A stretch of DNA of 29,608 nucleotides from JANWKA01 sp035533815 (lineage in GTDB: Bacteria; Bacteroidota; Bacteroidia; Chitinophagales; Chitinophagaceae), in NCBI GenBank assembly GCA_035533815.1, contig DATLTB010000035.1:1-29608 (forward strand), in the 5' to 3' direction. The notes below the pieces were generated by a model. The model had not been told where the DNA came from. It saw only the letters and a program-made list of their open reading frames with translations, and ran no database searches. Both the position numbers and the translations under genes were made by a program. Positions within the stretch are counted from its first letter, which is position 1. Each line of letters begins with the position of its first letter. This document shows positions 1 to 8,191 of the stretch, piece after piece.

Positions 1-25
1 ATATACTAAAAGTTGCAAAACTTAA

Positions 26-128
26 TAATCATCACACTAGTACGCTGATATGGATGATTAAGCAATTTTAAAAATATTTATTAAGTTTACAGACAAGATA
101 CCGGACATATTTCATCCAGTATCTTGTC
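26..128. promoter_or_regulatory. Two inverted repeats upstream of the AbiE operon, probable AbiEi operators
   Basis: Two perfect inverted repeats lie before the antitoxin ATG at 137. The first is TAATCATC at 26-33 with GATGATTA at 53-60. The second is GACAAGATAC at 92-101 with GTATCTTGTC at 119-128, ending 8 bp before the start codon. A -7-like TAAGTTTA lies at 82-89, so the second repeat would cover the transcription start region. AbiEi antitoxins of the family are known to repress their own operon by binding inverted repeats in its promoter. Assigning these repeats as the operators is inference from position and symmetry. Confidence 0.5.
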
Positions 129-136
129 CAATAACT

Positions 137-952
137 ATGAATAAAAGAATAACATATAATTATTTAGAAGACTATATTGACCTGCTTAGGTCTAAAGGCA
201 AATATACCTTTACACTCCCAAAATTGCGTGAGCAATTTAACCTATCCGAAGAAGCATTGGGGAAAGCATTACAGCGGCTGAAACGGAAAAAGGAGGCGGC
301 AAGAATAAGAAAAGAGTTTTATGTGATTGTTCCGCCTGAATATAGAAGTCGTGGAGTTTTACCCCCAATGTTGTTTATAACAGAACTAATGGAATTTCTT
401 AACCGGCATTATTATACCGCTTTATTAAGTGCGGCAGCCATATATGGAGCTGCTCACCAGCAGCCCCAGGAATTTTATGTAATTACCACTAAACCGGTAT
501 TATTTCCTATTAATAGTGATAAGATTAAAATTAACTTCTGCTATAAAAAGCAATGGGGCGACGTGGATATTGTAGACAGAAAAACAGATACCGGGTACCT
601 GAAAGTATCCTCTCCGGAATTAACGGCGCTTGATCTTTTTTATTATCATGACCGAGTAGGAGGTTTTAACAGGGTGGCAACAGTGCTGGAAGAATTGTCC
701 GAAAGCATGCATGCAGAAAAGCTGGCGGAAACAGCCTCACGATACGGACAGATTGCTATTGTACAACGTCTGGGGTTTATCTTAGATGAAATACTGGATC
801 AGCGATCATTAGCTTCACCGCTGCTGGCATATTTAAAGACAGTGAAGCATTATCCGGTATTATTACGTCCTCAAAAAGGAGAGTCAGATACGATGGTTAC
901 TGGTAATGAATGGAAGGTAGTCCCTAACATAGACATTGAAACGGATTTATGA
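137..952 (+). CDS. abiEi: AbiEi-family antitoxin (type IV toxin-antitoxin system)
   Basis: This 271-residue protein is the antitoxin and autorepressor of an AbiE system. Residues about 1-65 look like a winged helix-turn-helix (LPKLREQFNLSEEALGKAL, followed by a basic KRKKEAARIRK stretch and a FYVIVPPEY wing). After it comes the AbiEi core with YYTALLSAAAIYGAAHQQP near 92-110 and the ELTALDLFYY segment near 180. The family neutralises its toxin without direct protein contact and represses its own operon. The stop overlaps the start of the toxin gene by 4 bp (ATGA), the usual two-gene operon arrangement. The ATG at 137 is preceded by a 10-bp inverted repeat and has no evident Shine-Dalgarno. 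Base composition is AT-rich compared with the core genes, suggesting transfer. The reading frame appears intact. Confidence 0.85.
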   Translation: MNKRITYNYLEDYIDLLRSKGKYTFTLPKLREQFNLSEEALGKALQRLKRKKEAARIRKEFYVIVPPEYRSRGVLPPMLFITELMEFLNRHYYTALLSAAAIYGAAHQQPQEFYVITTKPVLFPINSDKIKINFCYKKQWGDVDIVDRKTDTGYLKVSSPELTALDLFYYHDRVGGFNRVATVLEELSESMHAEKLAETASRYGQIAIVQRLGFILDEILDQRSLASPLLAYLKTVKHYPVLLRPQKGESDTMVTGNEWKVVPNIDIETDL

Positions 953-1728
953 TACCTCAGGCATACATAACGGCCTGGCGTAATAATGCTCCATGGCAGG
1001 ACGATTTTCAGGTAGAACAGGATTTGGTAATTGAAAGGACCCTCGTTGAAATTTACTCCGACCCTTTTTTAAAAGATAGGGTAGCATTCAGGGGTGGTAC
1101 AGCCTTGCATAAGTTACACCTTAAGCCACAGGCACGCTATTCTGAAGATATCGATCTGATACAAATTAAAGGAGAGCCAATAAAAGAAACCATCAATGCC
1201 TTTCGGGAAAAATTAACCTTCTTAGGAACACCGACTATTAAACAAAAAGCACATAATAATACAATAGAATTCCGGCTCAATGCTGAAAGTAACGTGCCTA
1301 TGCGTTTGAAAATTGAGATTAACTGCCGGGAACATTTTTCAATATATGGCATTACTAAAAGCCACTTTAAAGTTGAATCCTAATGGTTTACAGGAGAGGC
1401 AATCGTTTCCACTTATTGTTTGGAAGAACTTTTAGGCACTAAATTGAGAGCTTTATATCAAAGAAGAAAAGGCAGGGATCTATTTGATATTTGGTATAGC
1501 ATAACGCAAAATGACGTTAATGTTGATAAAATTATTGAGGCTTGGAAACTTTATATTAAGCAGGAAGGAAACGCTATTTCCAGGAAAGAATTTTTGAATA
1601 ATATGGATAGAAAAATTAAGGACAGAGAATTTTTGGAAGATATTGATGGCCTATTACGCCCAGGCATTTCTTATGAAATAGAAAAATCTTACGACCTGGT
1701 ACGTTCAGTAATTTTAGAAAAAATCTAA
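949..1728 (+). pseudogene. abiEii: AbiEii-family nucleotidyltransferase toxin, interrupted by an in-frame TAA
   Basis: The toxin partner of the AbiEi antitoxin. The N-terminal part (949-1383, 144 codons) has the nucleotidyltransferase signature: FRGGTALHKL, then the acidic pair in YSEDIDLI. At codon 145 (1381-1383) there is a TAA. Reading straight through in the same frame gives WFTGEAIVSTYCLEELLG, then TKLRALYQRRKGRDLFDIWY, which is the missing C-terminal half with the conserved Lys and RDLFD motifs, ending at 1728. No indel is needed, so one point mutation explains the break and would restore about 259 residues. Residual translation from TTG at 1420 is possible but would make a fragment without the catalytic acids. 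The likely state is an inactivated toxin beside a live antitoxin. A sequencing error or stop-codon readthrough cannot be excluded from the sequence alone. Confidence 0.85.
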
Positions 1729-1988
1729 CTGGATATTATTAAATACTCTTAATCAAGGGCAAAAATAATCTTCATTTTAAATGACTATATTCTGCTTTAA
1801 GTGTTGGGTAAAATTGATTATTACAAAATAAAGTGTTATTTGATTTAAGGCTTTATTTTGGGTCTGTTGAATAATTCATAACAAATTGATTATTAGTTTT
1901 TAGTGACGGTTTTTGCTATATAAAGTAGATGGATTTTCCCATTTTTCTCTTAAACCCCATGCACCGTGATTAAGTATATTCCGGCCTC
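1729..1988. other. AT-rich gene-free stretch with repeats; possible insertion-sequence scar
   Basis: No credible gene is visible. The stretch holds a 13-bp direct repeat (AAATTGATTATTA at 1811-1823 and 1883-1895). It also holds a perfect 10-bp inverted repeat (CAAAATAAAG at 1824-1833, CTTTATTTTG at 1851-1860). A GGGTCTGTTGAATAATTC string near 1860-1878 resembles the ends of some Bacteroidota insertion sequences, but that resemblance is from memory and unproven. The adjoining SDR stump stops matching its family at about 2020, so this stretch may be the scar of an insertion or deletion that removed the rest of that gene. Confidence 0.4.
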
Positions 1989-2135
1989 TCAATTGACCTT
2001 GGAATGATTTAATACACCTTTCCTGCCCGCCACTCCGATAATTTTAAAGTTATCTGACTTCAATGCCCTGGCGATCGCAAATCCAATCCCGCTGCTGGCA
2101 CCGGTCACCAGGCCTATTTTCCCTTTGTTCACCAT
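1989..2135 (-). pseudogene. N-terminal stump of a short-chain dehydrogenase/reductase
   Basis: On the minus strand, ATG at 2133-2135 opens a 48-codon frame ending in TGA at 1989-1991. It begins MVNKGKIGLVTGASSGIG and continues FAIARALKSDNFKIIGVAGR. This is the first beta strand, glycine-rich TGxxxGIG NAD(P)-binding loop and first helix of the Rossmann fold in classical SDR enzymes. The family is usually about 250 residues. Here the match ends at about residue 40 and the last codons look unrelated. No catalytic Tyr-x3-Lys is nearby, so this is a remnant rather than a working enzyme. It is a relic of a deletion or insertion whose other half is not in the window. Confidence 0.75.
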
Positions 2136-2422
2136 AGGTATTGCTTTTACTGTTAAAAATCCGGATCGGTTATCCCCATTTATGCCAGTTTTATATCATG
2201 GTATTCCGGATGAATTCCCAATCCACGGGTTTCCCCTGAAACGAGCCTGGGGTCATATCCCGCAAGCCAGTACCTGAATTTGTGCCGGAAAATTAAGACA
2301 ATACAGACAAACTTAGAAGCCTTCCTGAAATCTCCAGAAAACTTAAGTGGTCCCCTGATTTCCCCTTTGCGGAATTTCCCGGTTGAATTTGCCAAGCAAT
2401 CGCAGGGAATTAGCGAAAAAAA

Positions 2423-4129
2423 TTAAAATTGAATTTTCCAGATACTAGTTGCCAATTTTGCTAATCGATCCTGTCTTTTCTTCACATTTTGTGGTTTCCA
2501 GTATGGGTCCCGAATATTTTTAGTAAGTTGGAATTTACTGGTCGCATATATGTTCTTTTTTTCTTCAAATGGCAAATCAGCTGCTTCTTTGTTTTTAGCT
2601 GCTTCCAGTAAACTAAGATTACCGAGCATATAGATATTCCGTTCCCATTCTTCTTCTGAGAAATCCAAATGCCATATCTCCGGGTAGCTCTCAGGCAAAA
2701 TATGTTCTATCGTTCCATGATCGGTTTCAAAATCAAATAAGCTTCCTCCCTCTTCCTGGGATTCCAGCTTATACAAAGAATAGCGTGCAATCCGCTTATC
2801 ATTTGAATTTTTTGTATTGAATTGCTTTAAAGAGAAATAGTTCCTAAAATCATCATCATTTATATATAATGGTTTTAAATCGTTTAAAACACCCGATAAA
2901 CTGTTGTTTACTCCTGAAAACAAATTTATAGATGCTTTGCTGAATACCTTTTCCATTTCATTTGATTGGGCCTTGGCTATAACATTATATCTGTATGATA
3001 TGTTCACAATGGAGTTTAGAAGCCTTCTGAATTGACTACTTTCCAACCTTTCAGCTGCAACCAATGCAAGTGACTTCCATTGGGTAACTTTAAAAGTCCG
3101 TAAAATTCCAATGGCATTCCCTTTTTCCTTGTCAGCATTCCAAAGTTCATCATCAGGATTCCCGAGCGCAATATAGTTATAAGCATAGAACTCAAGTTGA
3201 TCCAGCAGATTGAATACATCCTGACCTTCTCTTACAAAATTTTTCATCTCTTTAAACAAATATTCCTTGGTGATTAATTTTCTGGTTGCCACCAGAAAAT
3301 AACGAAGAAAAACAGGAAATTCCCTTAATTCCACCGCATCAATTATTTTTTTCCATTGAATTTTAACGTATTTAAGATCCGTTTCACTTTGAGCAACAAG
3401 TGAAAATAGATAATTCTTTAATAAATCAGTTGTAGTAAGTTCTACTCCCCTTGAGTTTAAAGTTTCAAATACGGTGTAAGCATTCAGTTCATCTTCAACT
3501 ATAATTTGAATGAACATCATTAACTCTCCCACCACATTATTTAAAAAGAAAGCAAGGTCAGATCCAGATTTGTCTCTGAACTTTTGATCCGTTTTATTTT
3601 TAAAAAACAAATATGCACCCCACATCAATTTTTCTGAATATGACAATCTTCTTTCGCTGATTGGTTCTTTAAAATTCAATAAACGGTTTTGATAAAAAGC
3701 ATCATTATTCTCATTTAAAAATAATTTGCTGGAATAAAGGAGTGACGCTGGATCCTTTTGACCAATGTACTGACGCATCAACAAATTTATCCTTTCTTTA
3801 TTTTCTTCAATTTCAATATCATTTTCTACTAATTGCTGAATTCCATTAATTATAGCCAATGTCAAAATACTTAATGTGGTATAACGCTGCTGTCCATCTA
3901 TGATCAGAAATTCCTTTTCTTTGGTCCTTTGTACAACAACAGAACCCATGTAATGGGCATTATTGGTTTCATTGGCCAATTCAATATCATTCCATAAATT
4001 TTCCCAATTATCCTGATCCCAGGAATAATCCCGTTGGAAAAGGGGTACCCGGTAAATTTTACCATTGCTTAAAATTTCATTCAGGTTAACCGTTTTAGTA
4101 TCCAATAGATGATTTGCAGCCATAATCAT
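2423..4129 (-). CDS. DUF262/DUF1524 protein, GmrSD-like nuclease candidate
   Basis: 568 residues in a single chain. The N-terminal DUF262 domain has VPLFQRDYSW (28-37) and the nucleotide-binding DGQQR motif (78-82) in FLIIDGQQRYTTLS. A helical middle follows. The C-terminal DUF1524 region has DHGTIEHILPES and NIYMLGNLSLL with following Asn and Lys residues, the His-Asn-His-type nuclease pattern of this family. Fused DUF262-DUF1524 proteins include GmrSD (type IV restriction of modified DNA) and related phage-defence enzymes, so a defence role is likely but the substrate is unknown. It is AT-rich like the AbiE genes and unlike the core genes, consistent with a small defence islet. Start could be Met1 or Met3; neither has a clear ribosome binding site. 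No partner gene is adjacent, so it probably acts alone. Confidence 0.8.
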   Translation of the reverse strand: MIMAANHLLDTKTVNLNEILSNGKIYRVPLFQRDYSWDQDNWENLWNDIELANETNNAHYMGSVVVQRTKEKEFLIIDGQQRYTTLSILTLAIINGIQQLVENDIEIEENKERINLLMRQYIGQKDPASLLYSSKLFLNENNDAFYQNRLLNFKEPISERRLSYSEKLMWGAYLFFKNKTDQKFRDKSGSDLAFFLNNVVGELMMFIQIIVEDELNAYTVFETLNSRGVELTTTDLLKNYLFSLVAQSETDLKYVKIQWKKIIDAVELREFPVFLRYFLVATRKLITKEYLFKEMKNFVREGQDVFNLLDQLEFYAYNYIALGNPDDELWNADKEKGNAIGILRTFKVTQWKSLALVAAERLESSQFRRLLNSIVNISYRYNVIAKAQSNEMEKVFSKASINLFSGVNNSLSGVLNDLKPLYINDDDFRNYFSLKQFNTKNSNDKRIARYSLYKLESQEEGGSLFDFETDHGTIEHILPESYPEIWHLDFSEEEWERNIYMLGNLSLLEAAKNKEAADLPFEEKKNIYATSKFQLTKNIRDPYWKPQNVKKRQDRLAKLATSIWKIQF

Positions 4130-4268
4130 TTTTACTAATTGCCATTAAAATAAGCAAAATGAGATGAAATCAGGGTAATGTATGTCTAACTTAATCCTGC
4201 GAATGAACTAAAAAAAACTTTGCGGGAAAAAAATATCCTGCATGATCATTAAGCGGCGTTTCCCATGA

Positions 4269-5939
4269 TCAGGGCTTTAATCCGGTTGTATTTTTATGGT
4301 ATGCAGCTTCCACCGTCCGGAGAAAATCCAGGAAATGGGAAGGGTCCGGATCAAATGCATATCCCCGGTTGCTGAGCATATTGCCATTACTATCCAGGAA
4401 AACATAATAGGGCTGTGAGTTCCTGTTGAACTTCACAATTTCAAAATCTGCATTTTTTTCTCCCAGGTTCCGGATCCGGGAACCGTCGAAGCTGGAATTA
4501 TACCGCTCCTTGGCAGGGAGTCCGGTCCGGTCATCGGTATAAAGTTGAAGCAGGATAAAATGGCTGTTCACTTCTGCCTGGACTCTCGGGTCTGTCCATA
4601 CATCGGCTTCCATCTTCCGGCAATTCACGCAGGACCAGCCCGTAAAATCGATCATGATCGGTTTTTGTTCCGCCCTGGAAGCGGATAGCGCTTCCTGATA
4701 ATCATAAAATGCGGTATACCCTTTTGGCGTGGATCCGGAGAATATGCTCACATATTTGACCGGTTTGATCATCCCGGGCTGACTGGTAGCAGGGCTGCCC
4801 TTCCCATCGAAGATCCCGCTGTCATAGCTGGAATATCCAGGCAGAAAACCAGCGGTGATCCCCCCAGGCTCAGCCCCGAACATCCCGGGCACCAGATAAA
4901 TGACAAAAGCAAAGACAGCCAATGCCATCATCAGCCGGGGAATGGAAATATAAGGCAGGGGCTCCTCCTGGGATAGCCGAAGCTTACCCAGCAAATAAAA
5001 TCCGGTTATGGTGAAGATCGCGATCCAGATGGACAGAAAAACTTCCCTGCTCAGGATATGCCAGTGATAGGCCATATCTACATTGGACAGGAACTTGAGG
5101 GCCAGGGCCAGTTCCAGCAATCCCAGGACCACTTTTACCGAATTCAGCCATCCTCCGGCCTTACTCAACCGGTTCAGCCATGCCGGGAATAAGGCAAACA
5201 GGGCAAAAGGAATGGCCAGGGCCAGGGAAAATCCCACCATTCCGGTCAGGGGGCCAGTTTTACCTCCTTTGGCAGCCACCACCAGCAGGCTTCCGATGAT
5301 GGGACCCGTGCAGGAAAAAGAAACGATGACCAGGGTGAGCGCCATGAAAAACAATCCGGTAAAGCTGCCTAGTTTGGCTTTGGAATCCGCCCGGTTTGCC
5401 CAGGAGGCCGGCAAAGAGATTTCAAATGCCCCCAGGAAGGACAAGCCGAAAGCCACAAAAATGATAAAGAAAAGCAGGTTCGCCCAGATATTACTGGCCA
5501 GCTGATTGAGCGCGCTCGGGCCAAACAGGACCGTAATCAAAAACCCCAGGACCGTATAAATGATCACGATGGAAGCGGAATAATAAAGGGCATTGCGGAT
5601 GCCTGCAGCCCGGGTCGGGCTCCGCTTGATAAAAAAACTCACCGTGATGGGGATCAGGCTGAACACACAGGGGGTGGCCAATGCCAACAATCCGCCGGCA
5701 AAACTTCCCCAGAATATCCACCACAGGGATTTACCGGCTGCATTATCTGCACCGGTCCCCGGCATTGCCACTACGGAAACCACCGCTGGAATGCTGCTGA
5801 CCCGGAAAGTGATCCCCCTGCCTGCTGGTTTATTCATGGAAGGCACCGATCCGGCAAAACAGAGCATCCAGGCAGCGCACAAGAGGAAAGTTTTCATCGT
5901 CGTCGTAAAAGAATTCAGCCTCCCCGCAATCCAGCTCAT
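4269..5939 (-). CDS. dsbD: Thiol:disulfide interchange protein DsbD, membrane and thioredoxin domains
   Basis: Moves electrons from cytoplasmic thioredoxin across the inner membrane to periplasmic partners. The 556-residue chain has a hydrophobic N-terminal signal region, then a CcdA-like membrane domain of about eight helices (roughly 70-355). Its two redox cysteines are visible at Cys91 (LATPCVFSLIP) and Cys210 (VSFSCTGPIIG). The C-terminal periplasmic thioredoxin-like domain carries Cys437-x2-Cys440 (GWSCVNCRKME). The usual N-terminal alpha domain is absent and is encoded by the separate gene just upstream, whose stop overlaps this start by 4 bp (ATGA, 5936-5939), suggesting translational coupling. 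Met15 (5897) would give a more typical signal peptide and is an alternative start. Confidence 0.9.
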   Translation of the reverse strand: MSWIAGRLNSFTTTMKTFLLCAAWMLCFAGSVPSMNKPAGRGITFRVSSIPAVVSVVAMPGTGADNAAGKSLWWIFWGSFAGGLLALATPCVFSLIPITVSFFIKRSPTRAAGIRNALYYSASIVIIYTVLGFLITVLFGPSALNQLASNIWANLLFFIIFVAFGLSFLGAFEISLPASWANRADSKAKLGSFTGLFFMALTLVIVSFSCTGPIIGSLLVVAAKGGKTGPLTGMVGFSLALAIPFALFALFPAWLNRLSKAGGWLNSVKVVLGLLELALALKFLSNVDMAYHWHILSREVFLSIWIAIFTITGFYLLGKLRLSQEEPLPYISIPRLMMALAVFAFVIYLVPGMFGAEPGGITAGFLPGYSSYDSGIFDGKGSPATSQPGMIKPVKYVSIFSGSTPKGYTAFYDYQEALSASRAEQKPIMIDFTGWSCVNCRKMEADVWTDPRVQAEVNSHFILLQLYTDDRTGLPAKERYNSSFDGSRIRNLGEKNADFEIVKFNRNSQPYYVFLDSNGNMLSNRGYAFDPDPSHFLDFLRTVEAAYHKNTTGLKP

Positions 5940-6382
5940 AGGGGAATGGTAAAATCAATGTCTTTGGGAGGAAGACAGTTAGTGTCATTGCAGACTTCAT
6001 ATTCCAGGCTGCCCTTCACAGCCCTGACTGAGTTGACAACCCTGACCACCTGTACGAAATCCACCGAGTTTTCAAAATATCTCAGCGTGGAATGGAAGCT
6101 TTTGTCGAAATGGGCAATCAGTTTCCCCTGCTCAGCCATCTTCCCAATGGTCTGGGTCCCGGACTGTTTAAATTGGAAACTGGTGGGAATGGGGCCGTTT
6201 CCGGCATTCAGGGCATATATATGCCACCCCTTATCAATATGTGCAACCATATGCAGGGCATATTCTCCGCCGCTGAGTTTTTTGGCTGAATAGCTCCATT
6301 TGACCGGGGTCAGGATCTGGGCATGCAATAATACCGGGCAGATCAGCAAACCGGTTATCCAGGATAATATTTTCATACTCAT
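5936..6382 (-). CDS. Stand-alone DsbD alpha (N-terminal periplasmic) domain protein
   Basis: 148 residues: a signal peptide (LLICPVLLHA, then cleavage before Gln22) and an immunoglobulin-like DsbD alpha domain. The HIDKGWHIYALN segment is typical, and the redox pair Cys131/Cys136 lies in EVCNDTNCLPP near the end. In E. coli this domain is the N-terminal part of DsbD and passes electrons to DsbC, DsbG and CcmG. Here it is a separate exported protein, translationally coupled to the membrane component. It starts 5 bp after purQ ends, so the three genes are probably co-transcribed. The split architecture implies that domain contact occurs between two polypeptides. Confidence 0.85.
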   Translation of the reverse strand: MSMKILSWITGLLICPVLLHAQILTPVKWSYSAKKLSGGEYALHMVAHIDKGWHIYALNAGNGPIPTSFQFKQSGTQTIGKMAEQGKLIAHFDKSFHSTLRYFENSVDFVQVVRVVNSVRAVKGSLEYEVCNDTNCLPPKDIDFTIPL

Positions 6383-6387
6383 TTTTT

Positions 6388-7080
6388 TTATTGGCTTTTG
6401 ATCAGGCCAAGGAAGAATAATCGTCCGTCCGTATTGCCCAGCTTTGTGCTGGTGGCCCGTTCGGGGTGAGGCATCAGCCCATATACATTTCTTTCCCTGT
6501 TCGTGATGCCTGCGATTTGCTCCATGGATCCGTTGGGATTATTTTCTTCATTGATCTGACCGTCATCGCTGCAATAGCGGAACAGCACCTGGTCATGGAC
6601 TGTCATTGATTCTATTGTCCGCGGGTCAGCCAGGTACCTTCCTTCTCCATGGGCAATCGGCAGCCTCAGGTTCTTTCCCACCAGATCTCGGGTGAGCGGA
6701 ACAGAAGCATTCCTGGTGGTGATATAGATATTCTGACAGACAAACTGCTGGGAGGCATTGCGGACCAGCACCCCGGGAAGAAGACCAGATTCGCAGAGGA
6801 TCTGAAAGCCATTGCAGATACCCAGCACGGTTCCCCCCTTGCCGGCAAATGCAGCCACACTTTCCATCATCGGACTGAAACGGGCCAGGGCCCCACACCT
6901 GAGGTAATCACCGTAAGAGAACCCCCCGGGAAGGATAATGCAATCCCTGGTAGAGAACATGGAAATGTCCCTGTCCTTATGCCAAAGGGGAATAACTTCC
7001 TGGCCCATATCTTCCCTCAGGGAATTCATCGCATCCCTGTCGCAGTTGGATCCGGGAAATATCACTACACCGAATTTCAT
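6388..7080 (-). CDS. purQ: Phosphoribosylformylglycinamidine synthase, glutaminase subunit PurQ
   Basis: Class I glutamine amidotransferase subunit that supplies ammonia to PurL in step 4 of purine synthesis. The 230-residue length fits the family. The catalytic nucleophile is Cys89 in GTVLGICNGFQ, with His206 and Glu208 in LMPHPERAT. The start MKFGVVIFPGSNCDRD and the PGGFSYGDYLRCGA segment are diagnostic of PurQ. Because PurQ is a separate gene, this organism should use the multi-subunit PurL/PurQ/PurS form; purL and purS are not in the window. A -7/-33 promoter candidate lies just upstream (7091-7122). It heads a probable unit with the two DsbD genes, a functionally unrelated partner. Confidence 0.95.
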   Translation of the reverse strand: MKFGVVIFPGSNCDRDAMNSLREDMGQEVIPLWHKDRDISMFSTRDCIILPGGFSYGDYLRCGALARFSPMMESVAAFAGKGGTVLGICNGFQILCESGLLPGVLVRNASQQFVCQNIYITTRNASVPLTRDLVGKNLRLPIAHGEGRYLADPRTIESMTVHDQVLFRYCSDDGQINEENNPNGSMEQIAGITNRERNVYGLMPHPERATSTKLGNTDGRLFFLGLIKSQ

Positions 7081-7090
7081 CTTATAGTCA

Positions 7091-7122
7091 CGAAATTACC
7101 ACGAATTATCTGCTTTATCAAT
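7091..7122 (-). promoter_or_regulatory. Bacteroidota-type promoter candidate for purQ
   Basis: On the minus strand, ATTG (7119-7122) and TAATTTCG (7091-7098) are separated by 20 nt. This fits the Bacteroidota -33 TTG and -7 TAnnTTTG pattern with one mismatch. The predicted transcript would begin a few bases before the purQ ATG at 7080. Confidence 0.4.
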
Positions 7123-7192
7123 AGAAGTACGAAGCGAAAGGAGGTTGGGAATCGGGGACGGCTGTTAAATTTACCTTAAATTTCAGTCCGGT

Positions 7193-8176
7193 CTAACCGG
7201 TAAAGAACTGGATAGCCACACCAAAGCCAAACAAGGCAGCATGGATGATGTCTGCCAGTAGTTTCCTTTTCATATTCCAGAAGGCGTTGGCCGTGAATAT
7301 GGCAAAGGGCACCATGCTCATGATCCACATATTGATGGAAAAAGCTTTATTGATGAAGGAAGCAATGATAGCTACCAGAATATAAGCCAGCAGGATCGTC
7401 CAGGCCTTCCTCACCTGGATGAGCATTTTATAATATTGCTGCTGTAACCGATACAGGCTATAGGCAAACAGCAGCAGGATGAGGGCCATGGAAGCCAGGG
7501 CCAAATATTCCTGGGGAAGACGCGGATAGCTGAGCCCTGCAAACGGAATTTTCAGCAGCACGTTAAGTCTGCCGGTAAGGAATAGAAATGCCGACAGGAA
7601 ATAAAATGGGCATACCAGCCCGAGAACGGCTATTACCCATTCAGCCGGCCGGAAAGGCCGGGTGATCACCAGGGTCGTCCAGATCAACAGCAGGAAGATG
7701 ATGGCCGGAAAGTATACCAGGGCAGCAATTCCTGTGATCATGCCGATATTAAATATGGTATCCCTGGCTGAGTCCCTGGAATACAGGCTGATCATCAAGG
7801 GTAATGCCCAGAGCATCAGGGAATTGACCAGCAAGGCCGCGGAAAAAATATTCCATTGTTTGAAAAATGTGGTGATCAGCAGATAGCTCATGGCGGGCAG
7901 GAAACTGTTTCTGGGCAGCAGGTGGAAACGGTTGACGATCCGGTTTATCCCCAGGGCCTGGGTGAACAGCAGGACCATGCTCAGCAACACGAACCAGGCT
8001 GCGTTTTCGTGAAAAATATCGTGAAGCCGGCTGGCCAGAATATTGAACAGGAACCCATCGGCCGGATGAGCCACGGGCATAGCGGGATGGAGCAGGAAAT
8101 AACCCTTGATCACCAAAGTATAGGCCACCAGCATGACCATGGACTGAGGACCGGCGGGCCTGAACCGATTGATCAC
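7193..8176 (-). CDS. Polytopic inner-membrane protein of unknown function
   Basis: 327 residues made mostly of hydrophobic helices, about eight to nine, beginning SMVMLVAYTLVIKGYFLLHP and ending AALFGFGVAIQFF. No catalytic motif is recognisable. It resembles the uncharacterised DUF6427-type membrane proteins of Bacteroidota in length and layout, but that assignment is from memory and weak. The start is GTG at 8174-8176, because the first in-frame codons upstream run straight into the stop of the preceding gene. It starts 15 bp after that gene ends and finishes about 110 bp before purQ, so it probably shares a transcript with the secreted protein upstream. Confidence 0.7.
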   Translation of the reverse strand: MINRFRPAGPQSMVMLVAYTLVIKGYFLLHPAMPVAHPADGFLFNILASRLHDIFHENAAWFVLLSMVLLFTQALGINRIVNRFHLLPRNSFLPAMSYLLITTFFKQWNIFSAALLVNSLMLWALPLMISLYSRDSARDTIFNIGMITGIAALVYFPAIIFLLLIWTTLVITRPFRPAEWVIAVLGLVCPFYFLSAFLFLTGRLNVLLKIPFAGLSYPRLPQEYLALASMALILLLFAYSLYRLQQQYYKMLIQVRKAWTILLAYILVAIIASFINKAFSINMWIMSMVPFAIFTANAFWNMKRKLLADIIHAALFGFGVAIQFFTG

Positions 8177-8191
8177 ATATTGAAAATAAGG

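Noticed and set aside
1381..1428. Programmed stop-codon readthrough or recoding in the AbiE toxin
   Set aside because: No selenocysteine-type or pseudoknot structure is evident after the TAA, and TAA is the least leaky stop. A point mutation is the simpler reading.
2180..2395. 71-codon minus-strand frame upstream of the SDR stump
   Set aside because: It starts at TTG, has no recognisable family or promoter, and lies in a region of broken genes. Nothing supports it as a gene.
6649..7179. 176-codon plus-strand frame over purQ
   Set aside because: Antisense shadow. It covers purQ, whose catalytic triad and length are fully typical.
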